DNA of 64,000 nucleotides. It comes from Vagococcus zengguangii (lineage in GTDB: Bacteria > Bacillota > Bacilli > Lactobacillales > Vagococcaceae). How positions within the stretch are numbered: position 1 is the stretch's first letter; the number at the start of each line of letters is the position of its first letter. The stretch covers positions 837,001 to 901,000 of the forward strand of contig NZ_CP039712.1 of the NCBI RefSeq assembly GCF_005145005.1. The letters run 5' to 3'. Shown here piece after piece: positions 52,389 to 60,228 of the stretch. Made by a program: the position numbers and the translations under genes. Under the pieces are notes generated by a model. The model saw only the letters and a list, made by a program, of their open reading frames with translations. It searched no databases and was not told where the DNA came from.

Positions 52389-53441
52389 TCAATTACAGTT
52401 TTTTGTCACGCTTGAACTTTCTCTTTCAATTAATTGCACGTCGACTAATTGATGCATATTTTCAATCGGTTCATCGGCAAGCAAGCGAATAATTTTTTTT
52501 CCAGCCAGTTCACCTATTTCTTTAAAGTTCTGAGCAACCGTTGTTAGTGTAGGTGAGAGTAGTGAGGCGGCTTGAATATTATCAAATCCGATAACCGCAA
52601 CTTCTTCTGGAATCAGATAATTCGCGGCTTTTAATTGATTAATGAGTTTAATCGCCACTAAATCATTTTCACAAAGCACCGCTGTTAATTGATTTTTTTT
52701 AATATAATTTAAGGCATGGTTCAGATGGCTTTCCTCACTATTATAGGGGGTATGGTAGCCGATTTGATGCTCATTGATAGCATCAAGGTAACCTAGGTAA
52801 CGTTCTTTTACTGTGTTTGGTGGTGTGTGTGACTCAATGATATAGCCAATCTTAGTATGGCCTTTTTCAATTAAGTAAGATGCGGATAAGTGCCCACCTT
52901 TAAAGTTATTAGATGAAACAGAAGGTAAGTTTAAATTGTAAATTGGCTGATCAAGTACAACTACAGGGAAATTGGCTTGTTGAAGCGAGTATAATAGTGA
53001 TAAGTGACTATCATTTTTATCAGCATAATAAACTAATCCAATATAGTCATTCATGACTTCGGTCGCTGTTTTTTCGTCTAAAAACTCGGATGGAATCATT
53101 AATAATTCGTAGTCGCTTTCTTGAATAATCGGTGAAATACCTTCATAAAAATTTCCAACCGATAAATCATGGGCAAATGGGATAGCAAATAATATTTTGT
53201 TGCTTGGTGATAAGCGATTCGTAGTCGCTTGTTCAGCTACGAAACTACCGCGTCCTTGCTTACGATAAATTAATTGCTCGCTTTCAAGTTCAGTTAATGC
53301 ACGCTTGGACGTGATGCGACTCACGCCATATATATCTGAAAGTTCGTATTCAGTTGGTAGTTGTTCATGCACCTTTAATTCACCAGCTAGAATCTTATTT
53401 TTTAACTCTTCATAAATAATTTGGTATAAAGGTTTCGTCAT
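52389..53441 (-). CDS. GntR-family repressor with LacI-type sugar-binding domain
   Basis: A 350-residue regulator. The N-terminal winged HTH (1-70; LPTEYELSDIYGVSRITSKRAL, then YRKQGRGSFVAE) is followed by a periplasmic-binding-protein-like effector domain (about 80-340; HTKIGYIIESH, VAVIGFDNIQAASLLSPTLTTV), as in AraR. It probably binds a mannose-containing or other island-derived sugar and releases DNA. Three copies of a TATATCAA-type operator lie in the adjacent divergent region, one beside its own promoter, suggesting autoregulation. ATG follows GAGGAGG. Confidence 0.92.
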   Translation of the reverse strand: MTKPLYQIIYEELKNKILAGELKVHEQLPTEYELSDIYGVSRITSKRALTELESEQLIYRKQGRGSFVAEQATTNRLSPSNKILFAIPFAHDLSVGNFYEGISPIIQESDYELLMIPSEFLDEKTATEVMNDYIGLVYYADKNDSHLSLLYSLQQANFPVVVLDQPIYNLNLPSVSSNNFKGGHLSASYLIEKGHTKIGYIIESHTPPNTVKERYLGYLDAINEHQIGYHTPYNSEESHLNHALNYIKKNQLTAVLCENDLVAIKLINQLKAANYLIPEEVAVIGFDNIQAASLLSPTLTTVAQNFKEIGELAGKKIIRLLADEPIENMHQLVDVQLIERESSSVTKNCN

Positions 53442-53454
53442 ATTGTCCTCCTCT

Positions 53455-53566
53455 TAGTATATCAATTAAAGTGTAGCATAACTCAAAATAATTGCAAAGT
53501 TTCGAAATAATCATAGACATATATGTTATATCAAGTTATAATAAGTTTATAAAATGATATATCAAA
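53455..53566. promoter_or_regulatory. Divergent gntR / GH125 promoters with three operators
   Basis: Toward GH125: TAGACA (53514-53519), a 17-base spacer and TATAAT (53537-53542). Toward gntR: TTGCAA (53497-53492), a 16-base spacer and TACACT (53475-53470). Operators: AGTATATCAAT (53456-53466), ATATGTTATATCAAG between -35 and -10 of GH125 (53521-53535), and ATGATATATCAAA (53554-53566) next to the ribosome binding site. Confidence 0.75.
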
Positions 53567-53578
53567 GGAGCGAGATAA

Positions 53579-54868
53579 ATGGTTTATAAAGAAATTCCTC
53601 AATCAGTACAAGCGTTTATGGATGAAATTACAGAAAAATGCGGCGTGGAGCATGCCGATTGGGCAACAAATTTTAATGCAGCATTCGCGAATACGTTATT
53701 AACTACCGTTAAACGTCATGAAGATGGGACGACTTATTTATTAACAGGCGATATTCCGGCAATGTGGTTAAGAGACTCAGTGGCTCAAGTTAGACCTTAC
53801 TTAGTTATCGCTAAAGAAGATAAAGAATTAGCAGAAATGATCAGTGGTTTAGTTAAAAAACAATTTTTCTATATTAATATAGACCCTTATGCAAACGCAT
53901 TCAACGAAGAGCCGAATGGTGCAGGTCACCAAGACGACCATACTGAAATGAATGACTGGATTTGGGAAAGAAAATATGAAATTGATTCATTATGTTATCC
54001 TGTTCAACTAGCTTACTTATTACATAAGAACACAGGTTTAACGGATCAATTCAATGAGGACTTTGTAGCAGGCGTGAAGAAGATTTTACACGTCTTTAAG
54101 GTGGAACAAGATCATAATCAATCACCGTATAATTTTGTACGTGATACTTGGAGAATTGAAGATACGTTAGTTAATGATGGTAGAGGATCAGAAGTTAAAC
54201 CGACGGGTATGACTTGGTCAGGTTTCCGTCCAAGCGATGATCGTTGTATTTATGGTTATTTAGTACCTTCTAATATGTTTGCGGTAGTTGTTTTAGATTA
54301 CATTCAAGAAATTTTCTCTTCTATATTAAATGACGCTTCAATTATTGAAGAAGCTCGTCAATTACGTGATGAAATTGAAGCAGGTATCCAAGCCTATGCT
54401 AAAACAACTAATGAAGCCGGAAAAGAAGTTTACGCTTACGAGGTAGATGGTTTAGGTAATGCCAGCATCATGGATGACAGTAATGTACCGAACTTAATTT
54501 CAGCTCCTTACTTAGGTTATATGTCTGAAACAGATGAAACATATTTAAACACGCGTGCAACTTTATTAAGTAAAGAAAACCCATTCTTCTATGAAGGCGA
54601 GTTTGCTAAAGGTATCGGTAGTTCGCATACACCTGAAAATTATGTGTGGCCAATCGCTTTAGCAATGGAAGGGATGACGACTTCTGATAAAGCTGAGAAA
54701 GAGCGTATCCTGAATTTATTAGTCGCTTGCGATGGTGGAACGAACTTAATGCATGAAGGTTTTGACGTTAATGATCCAAATCAATATACAAGAGAATGGT
54801 TCTCATGGGCCAATATGATGTTCTGTGAATTAGTGATGGACTATTTTGATATTCGAGTAGAAAAATAA
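53579..54868 (+). CDS. GH125 exo-alpha-1,6-mannosidase
   Basis: A 429-residue (alpha/alpha)6-barrel enzyme that removes alpha-1,6-mannose from N-glycan cores. Family segments are TGDIPAMWLRDSVAQVRPY, GAGHQDDHTEMNDWIWERKYE and MTWSGFRPSDDRCIYGYLVP, plus a final region with WPIALAMEGMTT. The pneumococcal homologue sits beside GH38 and GH92, as here. No signal peptide. It lies 20 bases upstream of GH38 and forms an operon with it under the GntR operators. Confidence 0.95.
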   Translation: MVYKEIPQSVQAFMDEITEKCGVEHADWATNFNAAFANTLLTTVKRHEDGTTYLLTGDIPAMWLRDSVAQVRPYLVIAKEDKELAEMISGLVKKQFFYINIDPYANAFNEEPNGAGHQDDHTEMNDWIWERKYEIDSLCYPVQLAYLLHKNTGLTDQFNEDFVAGVKKILHVFKVEQDHNQSPYNFVRDTWRIEDTLVNDGRGSEVKPTGMTWSGFRPSDDRCIYGYLVPSNMFAVVVLDYIQEIFSSILNDASIIEEARQLRDEIEAGIQAYAKTTNEAGKEVYAYEVDGLGNASIMDDSNVPNLISAPYLGYMSETDETYLNTRATLLSKENPFFYEGEFAKGIGSSHTPENYVWPIALAMEGMTTSDKAEKERILNLLVACDGGTNLMHEGFDVNDPNQYTREWFSWANMMFCELVMDYFDIRVEK

Positions 54869-54887
54869 AGCGAGGAATTAATTAATT

Positions 54888-57557
54888 ATGAAAAAGAAAG
54901 TATATATTGTGTCACATAGTCACTGGGATCGTGAATGGTACATGCCTTATGAGCAACACCATATGCGCTTAGTGGAATTGATGGATGATTTACTAGAATT
55001 ATTTGAAACAGACCCGGAATTCAATAGTTTCCATTTAGATGGTCAAACCATTATCTTAGATGATTATTTAGAAGTGCGTCCTGAAAAACGAGCAGCGGTG
55101 CAAAAAGCCATCGATGAAGGGAAACTTCAAATTGGGCCATTCTATATTTTACAAGATGATTTCTTAATTAGTTCGGAATCTAATACTCGTAATATGTTGA
55201 TTGGCATGAAAGAAAGTAAAAAATGGGGCACACCGGTTGCATTAGGTTACTTCCCAGATACATTCGGTAATATGGGGCAAACACCACAGATGATGCTACA
55301 AGCTGGTTTAAAGAGTGCAGCCTTTGGACGTGGTGTAAAGCCAATCGGATTTGATAACGAAGTTTTAGCAGACGATAACTATACCTCTCAGTATTCTGAG
55401 ATGTTCTGGGAAGGTCCAGACGGTAGTAAGATTTTTGGTTTATTATTTGCTAATTGGTACAGTAACGGGAACGAAATTCCAACAGAACGTGAAGCAGCAA
55501 TTAAATTCTGGAATCAAAAATTACAAGATGTTGAGAAATATGGTGCCACAAATCATTACTTGATGATGAATGGAGTCGATCATCAACCTGTTCAAAAAGA
55601 TGTGACACAAGCAATTCGTTTAGCCAATGAATTGTTCCCAGAGTACGAATTTGTTCATTCTAACTTTACTGATTATCTTGAGGCGGTTCAAAATGACTTG
55701 CCAGAAGATTTAGGAACAGTTAACGGGGAACTAACAAGTCAAGAAACAGACGGCTGGTATACACTAGCTAATACGTCATCAGCTCGTGTGTATTTAAAAC
55801 AATGGAATACCAAAGTTTCTAGACAGTTAGAAAATATCGCCGAACCTTTAGCGACAATGGCTTACGACGTAACAGGTGAATATCCGCATGATGAACTTGA
55901 TTTTGCATGGAAAACGTTGATGCAAAATCATCCCCATGATAGTATTTGTGGTTGTTCAGTCGATGAAGTCCATCGCGAGATGATGACACGTTTTGAAAAA
56001 GCTAATGAAGTCGGCAAATTTATTGCGGATAAGGCACTGGATCAACTGACGAGTCAAATTAAAACCGATGATTTCCAAGCTGAGAGTTATCCATTTGTGG
56101 TCTTTAATACAGCGGGTATTAATAAAACTGGCACAGTTGAGGTCGAGATTGAACTAAAACGTAAAACGTTCCATGAAGGCGTACCTGGCAAGTTATTTAA
56201 AGAGCTAGAAGAAGAAACAACACCAACTTTCCACGTTGTTAACGCTGAAGGCGAAGTAGTCAATGCTGTTGTTGGAGAACCAAACGTCCGTTTTAACTAC
56301 GATCTACCTAAAGATGCTTTCCGTATTCCGTTTATGGCAAAATACGTAACGGTTACAATTGAAGTGGCTGATTTAGATGAGTTTTCATGGCAAAGTTATG
56401 CATTGGTCGAAGGTGAACCAGCAGTGATTAACTCAGAGTTAAATGCGACAAATGCAAGCTTAGAAAATGAATTTACAAAAATTGAGATTTTAGAAAATGG
56501 TAGTTTAAGCGTCTTGAATAAAGAAACAGGTAAGCAATTAGAGAATTTATTAGTTTTCGAAAATGTTGGAGATATTGCGAATGAATATATCTTTAAACAA
56601 CCTAAAGGAGATGTTGCGTTACTTTCAACTGATTTCCCTTATGAAACAGCACTAATTGAAAATAATGGTTTATCAGCAACGATTCGTTTAACACATAAAA
56701 TGGAAATCCCTGCTTCAGCGGATGAACTATTAAGCTATGAACAACAAGCAGTTATTGATTTCCGTAACCGTAATGCTAGTCGTTCAAATGTATTAGTACC
56801 ATTTACGATTACAACAGATATTACATTAGAGCGTTTAGCAAAACACGTTGAATTTTCTACAAAAGTGAATAACAATGCGCAGGACCATCGTCTACGTGTC
56901 TTATTCCCAACGCAATTAAACGTTGAAACACATGAAGCTGATAGTATTTATGAAGTGGTAACGAGACCTAATAAGGTTTCTAAACATTGGGAAAATCCAA
57001 CTAATCCACAACATCAACACGCATTCGTTAACTTACATGATGACAATTATAGTGTAACGGTTGGTAACTTTGGTTTAAATGAATATGAAATTGTCGACGA
57101 TACTATTGCGGTGACGTTATTAAGAGCAGTAGGTGAACTAGGTGACTGGGGTTACTTCCCGACACCTGAAGCGCAATGTCAAGGTGACTTTGAATTTGAG
57201 TACAGTCTTGATTTGCATGCTCCGACTGAGCGTGTCCTATCATATAAAGCTGCTCAAGCGAGACAATATGCATTAATTGCGAAACAAACAAAAGTGGTAG
57301 CTGGAAGTTTACCAACTAACCATCAATATGTAGCGGTAACGGGTGATAATTTTGCGATAACGGCTTTAAAACGCCGTCAAGGTGACGATGCTTTAGTTCT
57401 AAGAGGTTATAATATGACCGAAGAAGCAACTGACTTAGCAATTGCTAAAGAAGGGATTTCTAAAACAGAGTTATTGAACCTGCTTGAAGAAGCGCAAGGC
57501 GAATGTCCGGATAAATTATCAGGACATGAAATTAGAACGATTGGTTTGATAAAATAA
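54888..57557 (+). CDS. GH38 alpha-mannosidase, short form
   Basis: An 889-residue GH38 enzyme of the streptococcal/MngB-like branch. Zinc ligands lie in VSHSHWDREWYMPYEQ (His10, His12, Asp14) and the nucleophile Asp124 in GYFPDTFGNMGQTPQ. A further conserved segment is LMQNHPHDSICGCSVDEVH. The C-terminal half is beta-rich. In streptococci the homologue cleaves alpha-1,3-mannose, so together with GH125 (alpha-1,6) and GH92 (alpha-1,2) all three mannose linkages of high-mannose glycans are covered. Confidence 0.94.
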   Translation: MKKKVYIVSHSHWDREWYMPYEQHHMRLVELMDDLLELFETDPEFNSFHLDGQTIILDDYLEVRPEKRAAVQKAIDEGKLQIGPFYILQDDFLISSESNTRNMLIGMKESKKWGTPVALGYFPDTFGNMGQTPQMMLQAGLKSAAFGRGVKPIGFDNEVLADDNYTSQYSEMFWEGPDGSKIFGLLFANWYSNGNEIPTEREAAIKFWNQKLQDVEKYGATNHYLMMNGVDHQPVQKDVTQAIRLANELFPEYEFVHSNFTDYLEAVQNDLPEDLGTVNGELTSQETDGWYTLANTSSARVYLKQWNTKVSRQLENIAEPLATMAYDVTGEYPHDELDFAWKTLMQNHPHDSICGCSVDEVHREMMTRFEKANEVGKFIADKALDQLTSQIKTDDFQAESYPFVVFNTAGINKTGTVEVEIELKRKTFHEGVPGKLFKELEEETTPTFHVVNAEGEVVNAVVGEPNVRFNYDLPKDAFRIPFMAKYVTVTIEVADLDEFSWQSYALVEGEPAVINSELNATNASLENEFTKIEILENGSLSVLNKETGKQLENLLVFENVGDIANEYIFKQPKGDVALLSTDFPYETALIENNGLSATIRLTHKMEIPASADELLSYEQQAVIDFRNRNASRSNVLVPFTITTDITLERLAKHVEFSTKVNNNAQDHRLRVLFPTQLNVETHEADSIYEVVTRPNKVSKHWENPTNPQHQHAFVNLHDDNYSVTVGNFGLNEYEIVDDTIAVTLLRAVGELGDWGYFPTPEAQCQGDFEFEYSLDLHAPTERVLSYKAAQARQYALIAKQTKVVAGSLPTNHQYVAVTGDNFAITALKRRQGDDALVLRGYNMTEEATDLAIAKEGISKTELLNLLEEAQGECPDKLSGHEIRTIGLIK

Positions 57558-57568
57558 TAAAGATTGTC

Positions 57569-57615
57569 ATCATCAGGGAGCTAAGTTTGAAACTTGCTCC
57601 TTGATGTTTTTTTTA
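57569..57615 (+). terminator. Terminator of the GH125-GH38 operon
   Basis: CATCAGGGAGCTAAGTTT / AACTTGCTCCTTGATG long stem with small bulges and a run of eight Ts. Confidence 0.85.
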
Positions 57616-57719
57616 GAAAAACAAAAAAATATAGGTCAAAAGATCTAATTTAGTTTATAATAAATAAAAAGGCTTTCATTTTGAATTAAATGTCTAGCCA
57701 TATAAAGGAGCTAATAACA

Positions 57720-58577
57720 ATGTACGGAGCAATTGAGGCAGGAGGCACAAAATTTGTTTGTGCAGTGAGTAATGAAGCATTAGAAGTAGTAGCAAGAGTT
57801 AGTATTCCAACTGAAGCACCAGAGGTAACAATGCAAGCGGTTTACGAATTCTTTGATCAATATGAATTAACCAGTATGGGTGTTGGTTCATTCGGTCCGA
57901 TTGATGTGAATGAAGCGTCACCTACTTATGGTTATATTACGTCTACGCCTAAATTAAAGTGGCAACATGTTAATTTATTAGGCATGCTAAAAGAACGTTA
58001 CAATATTCCTATCGGATGGACGACAGATGTTAATGCGGCAGCTTATGGCGAATTAACGTTTGGAGCAGCTAAAAACAAGCAAAATTGTGTTTATTTAACA
58101 ATTGGCACAGGTGTTGGTGGCGGAGGCGTTATTAACGGTCAATTATTACAAGGGTTCGGCCACCCTGAAATGGGGCATATTCATATTAAACGTCTTGAAG
58201 GTGATACGTTCGAAGGGGTTTGTCCATTCCATAAAGATTGTGTTGAAGGGCTAGTAGCTGGGCCAGCACTTGAAAAACGTACGGGTAAGAAAGGCGTTGA
58301 GGTGGCACCAGATGATGAGGTTTGGAAAATCCAAGCTCATTATATTGCGCAAGCTTTAATGACTTATACGTTAGTTTTATCACCAGAAACCATTATTCTA
58401 GGTGGTGGTGTTATGCATCAAGAACAACTTTTTCCACTAATTCGTGAAGCGTTTGCCGAATTAGTAGCGGGTTATGTAGCGTATCCAGATTTAGAAACGT
58501 ACATTGTTCCAACTAAACTTGGTGATAATAGTGGGATTATGGGGTGCCTTCAATTAGCCAAAGAAGCTGCGCAATAA
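57720..58577 (+). CDS. ROK family kinase 2, fructokinase/mannokinase type
   Basis: A 285-residue ROK kinase with the phosphate motif EAGGTKF (residues 6-12), the sugar-site segment TTDVNAAAYGELTFGAA, and the glycine loop LTIGTGVGGGGVINGQ. The zinc-type motif reads GHPEMGHIHI, then CPFHKDCVEGLVAGPAL. This is the ScrK/fructokinase branch, which also contains mannokinases. Mannose released by the mannosidases would give Man-6-P, then Fru-6-P, so mannose is a plausible substrate. ATG at 57720 follows AAAGGAG; an upstream in-frame start at 57690 has no ribosome binding site. Confidence 0.88.
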   Translation: MYGAIEAGGTKFVCAVSNEALEVVARVSIPTEAPEVTMQAVYEFFDQYELTSMGVGSFGPIDVNEASPTYGYITSTPKLKWQHVNLLGMLKERYNIPIGWTTDVNAAAYGELTFGAAKNKQNCVYLTIGTGVGGGGVINGQLLQGFGHPEMGHIHIKRLEGDTFEGVCPFHKDCVEGLVAGPALEKRTGKKGVEVAPDDEVWKIQAHYIAQALMTYTLVLSPETIILGGGVMHQEQLFPLIREAFAELVAGYVAYPDLETYIVPTKLGDNSGIMGCLQLAKEAAQ

Positions 58578-58625
58578 GCAATAAATAGTTGCAATAAATG
58601 ACTTATTTGATGAGGAGAGTAAAAT

Positions 58626-59498
58626 ATGGCAATATTAGCATTTGATTGGGGCGGTACCAATGTTAAGTACGGTGTATGGCATGAGGAACAATTAATAGAG
58701 CAGGGGATTGATAAAACACCAAAGACGTTTGAAGAAATGAAGGTTTTATTACTGCATATTAAAACGACTTATGAAGATACATATGATTTTGAAGGTGTGG
58801 CAATCAGTGCGCCAGGTGCGGTAAATTATGAAACTGGCGTTATTGAAGGTTTAAGCGCCATTCCATATATTCACCATTTTGATATTAGACAGGAACTGAC
58901 TGAGTTATTTGAGTTACCTGTTCGTTTTGAGAACGATGCGAATGCAGCAGGGATTGCGGAGACGTGGCAAGGAATAGCAAAAGGACTTGATAATGTTCTA
59001 TTTGTTGTTTTAGGAACTGGAGTCGGTGGTGCGATTATTCAAAAAGGAAAATTAAATGTGGGAGCCCATCGTTATGGGGGCGAATTTGGTTTAATGTACT
59101 TGAATCATGAGAATACTTTTAGTGAACTAGGAACAGCCGTTAAAATGGCAGAACGGTATGCTCGTCGTAGTAATCAAAAAATTGACGAGGTAGATGCAAA
59201 AGAAGTTTTTGCTTTAGCTGAAGCAGGCGATGCTTTGGCCCAAGATGAGGTGAATAATTTCTATAATTACTTATCGCAAGGGTTATTTAGTTTGATGTTC
59301 TGTTTTGATCCAGATTGTATTGTTATTGGAGGTGGTGTATCAGCTAAAGAAGGTTTAGTTGATGAAGCAACACGTCGAGTTCAGCAAAAGATAGACGCTC
59401 TAGGTATTAAGAATTACCCCGCTGATATTCGTGCTTGCCAATTTGGTAATGATGCCAATCTTATTGGGGCAGTAGCTTCTTATTATCAACAACTGTAA
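58626..59498 (+). CDS. ROK family kinase 3 (zinc-motif-less type)
   Basis: A 290-residue ROK kinase with FDWGGTNVK (6-14), ENDANAAGIAETWQG, LGTGVGGAIIQKGKL and the ending QFGNDANLIGA. It lacks the zinc motif and resembles kinase 1 at 6366 (shared layout GGEFG and QFGNDAN), indicating an older duplication. It is 48 bases after kinase 2 behind GAGGAG. A BglK/NanK-like role on a hexose or N-acetylhexosamine is likely. Confidence 0.87.
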   Translation: MAILAFDWGGTNVKYGVWHEEQLIEQGIDKTPKTFEEMKVLLLHIKTTYEDTYDFEGVAISAPGAVNYETGVIEGLSAIPYIHHFDIRQELTELFELPVRFENDANAAGIAETWQGIAKGLDNVLFVVLGTGVGGAIIQKGKLNVGAHRYGGEFGLMYLNHENTFSELGTAVKMAERYARRSNQKIDEVDAKEVFALAEAGDALAQDEVNNFYNYLSQGLFSLMFCFDPDCIVIGGGVSAKEGLVDEATRRVQQKIDALGIKNYPADIRACQFGNDANLIGAVASYYQQL

Positions 59499-59586
59499 AA
59501 TCCAAGCGAGGATAAGTATTTTTACTTGTCATCGCTCTAGATTGTGGTATGTTTAATAAGTAAACATTTTGATTGAGGAGTTGCTA

Positions 59587-59820
59587 ATGATGAAAAAAAA
59601 TAAAGATATTGAAGTATTAATTGAAGAAACAACTAAAAATAAAAATGGCGAAACTGTGACAGTTTATGAAATGAAAATTGGTAAAAAAACCATTGGAACA
59701 GTTGAAGCTACAGCAAATAATAAGTTTGAAGTTTATTATGATCAAGAGTTAATTAGTACGGTTAAAAATTTAGATGAAGGTTTTGAAGAGATTATCCGTC
59801 AATGGAATTTATTCCAATAA
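59587..59820 (+). CDS. DUF2969-like small protein
   Basis: A 77-residue soluble acidic protein with a beta-rich pattern (IEVLIEETTKNKNGETVTVYEMKI is two strands; KTIGTVEAT another) and a short C-terminal helix (DEGFEEIIRQWNLF). Length and pattern fit DUF2969, a lactic acid bacterial family without known function often found near murA, mbl and rodA genes. If right, this is a core gene that the glycan island now separates from murA. ATG 59587 follows GAGGAG by 6 bases; ATG 59590 is equally possible. Confidence 0.65.
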   Translation: MMKKNKDIEVLIEETTKNKNGETVTVYEMKIGKKTIGTVEATANNKFEVYYDQELISTVKNLDEGFEEIIRQWNLFQ

Positions 59821-59859
59821 CAATAAATATCAAAAAAATAAAAAAATTTAAAAAAGTAC

Positions 59860-59888
59860 TTGCATTAGTCAACTTTTTTATGTATGAT
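59860..59888 (+). promoter_or_regulatory. Promoter of the tRNA-Tyr/tRNA-Gln operon
   Basis: TTGCAT, a 17-base spacer and TATGAT (59883-59888), 34 bases before tRNA-Tyr. Confidence 0.7.
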
Positions 59889-59922
59889 ATAAAAGTAGTC
59901 AGGTGAGCAACACCTGATAGCT

Positions 59923-60003
59923 GGAGGGGTAGCGAAGTGGCTAAACGCGGCGGACTGTAAATCCGCTCCTTCGGGTTCGGCAGTTCGAATCTGCCCCCCT
60001 CCA
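59923..60003 (+). tRNA. tRNA-Tyr (anticodon GTA)
   Basis: An 81-base class II tRNA. Acceptor stem GGAGGGG / CCCCTCC with discriminator A, anticodon GTA at 59957-59959, a long variable arm (CTCCTTCGGG) and T-loop GTTCGAATC. CCA is not encoded. Confidence 0.96.
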
Positions 60004-60009
60004 TTATAT

Positions 60010-60081
60010 TGGGCTATAGCCAAGCGGTAAGGCAACGGACTTTGACTCCGTCACTCGTTGGTTCGAATCCAGCTAGCCCAG
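60010..60081 (+). tRNA. tRNA-Gln (anticodon TTG)
   Basis: A 72-base tRNA. Acceptor stem TGGGCTA / TAGCCCA with discriminator G, anticodon TTG at 60042-60044 and T-loop GTTCGAATC. Six bases after tRNA-Tyr. CCA is not encoded. Confidence 0.96.
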
Positions 60082-60084
60082 TCT

Positions 60085-60120
60085 AAGCTACTTTCAAAAG
60101 AAAGTAGCTTTTTATTTTTA
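60085..60120 (+). terminator. Terminator of the tRNA operon
   Basis: AAGCTACTTTC / GAAAGTAGCTT with a 4-base loop and T-rich tail. Confidence 0.92.
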
Positions 60121-60128
60121 TATCCATT

Positions 60129-60205
60129 TGAAAACGTATACAATTATTGGTATTGTGGTTTTTATCTAGTCAGTTACCCTGATTAATGATAGAATAATTT
60201 ATAAT
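60129..60205 (+). promoter_or_regulatory. hprK promoter region with cre-like box
   Basis: TATAAT at 60200-60205 is a likely -10. TGAAAACGTATACA (60129-60142) matches the cre consensus at 13 of 14 positions, 58 bases upstream of the -10. Confidence 0.55.
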
Positions 60206-60228
60206 GTAAGTAGTTTAAGGAGGCTATT

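Noticed and set aside
3013-59922. Genomic island integrated by a phage-type integrase at the tRNA genes
   Set aside because: No integrase or transposase gene, and I found no copy of a tRNA 3' end at the left border; the tRNAs are intact and follow a core-like gene.
59792-60004. Antisense open frame over tRNA-Tyr
   Set aside because: The frame runs through a well-formed tRNA on the other strand and cannot be a real protein gene.
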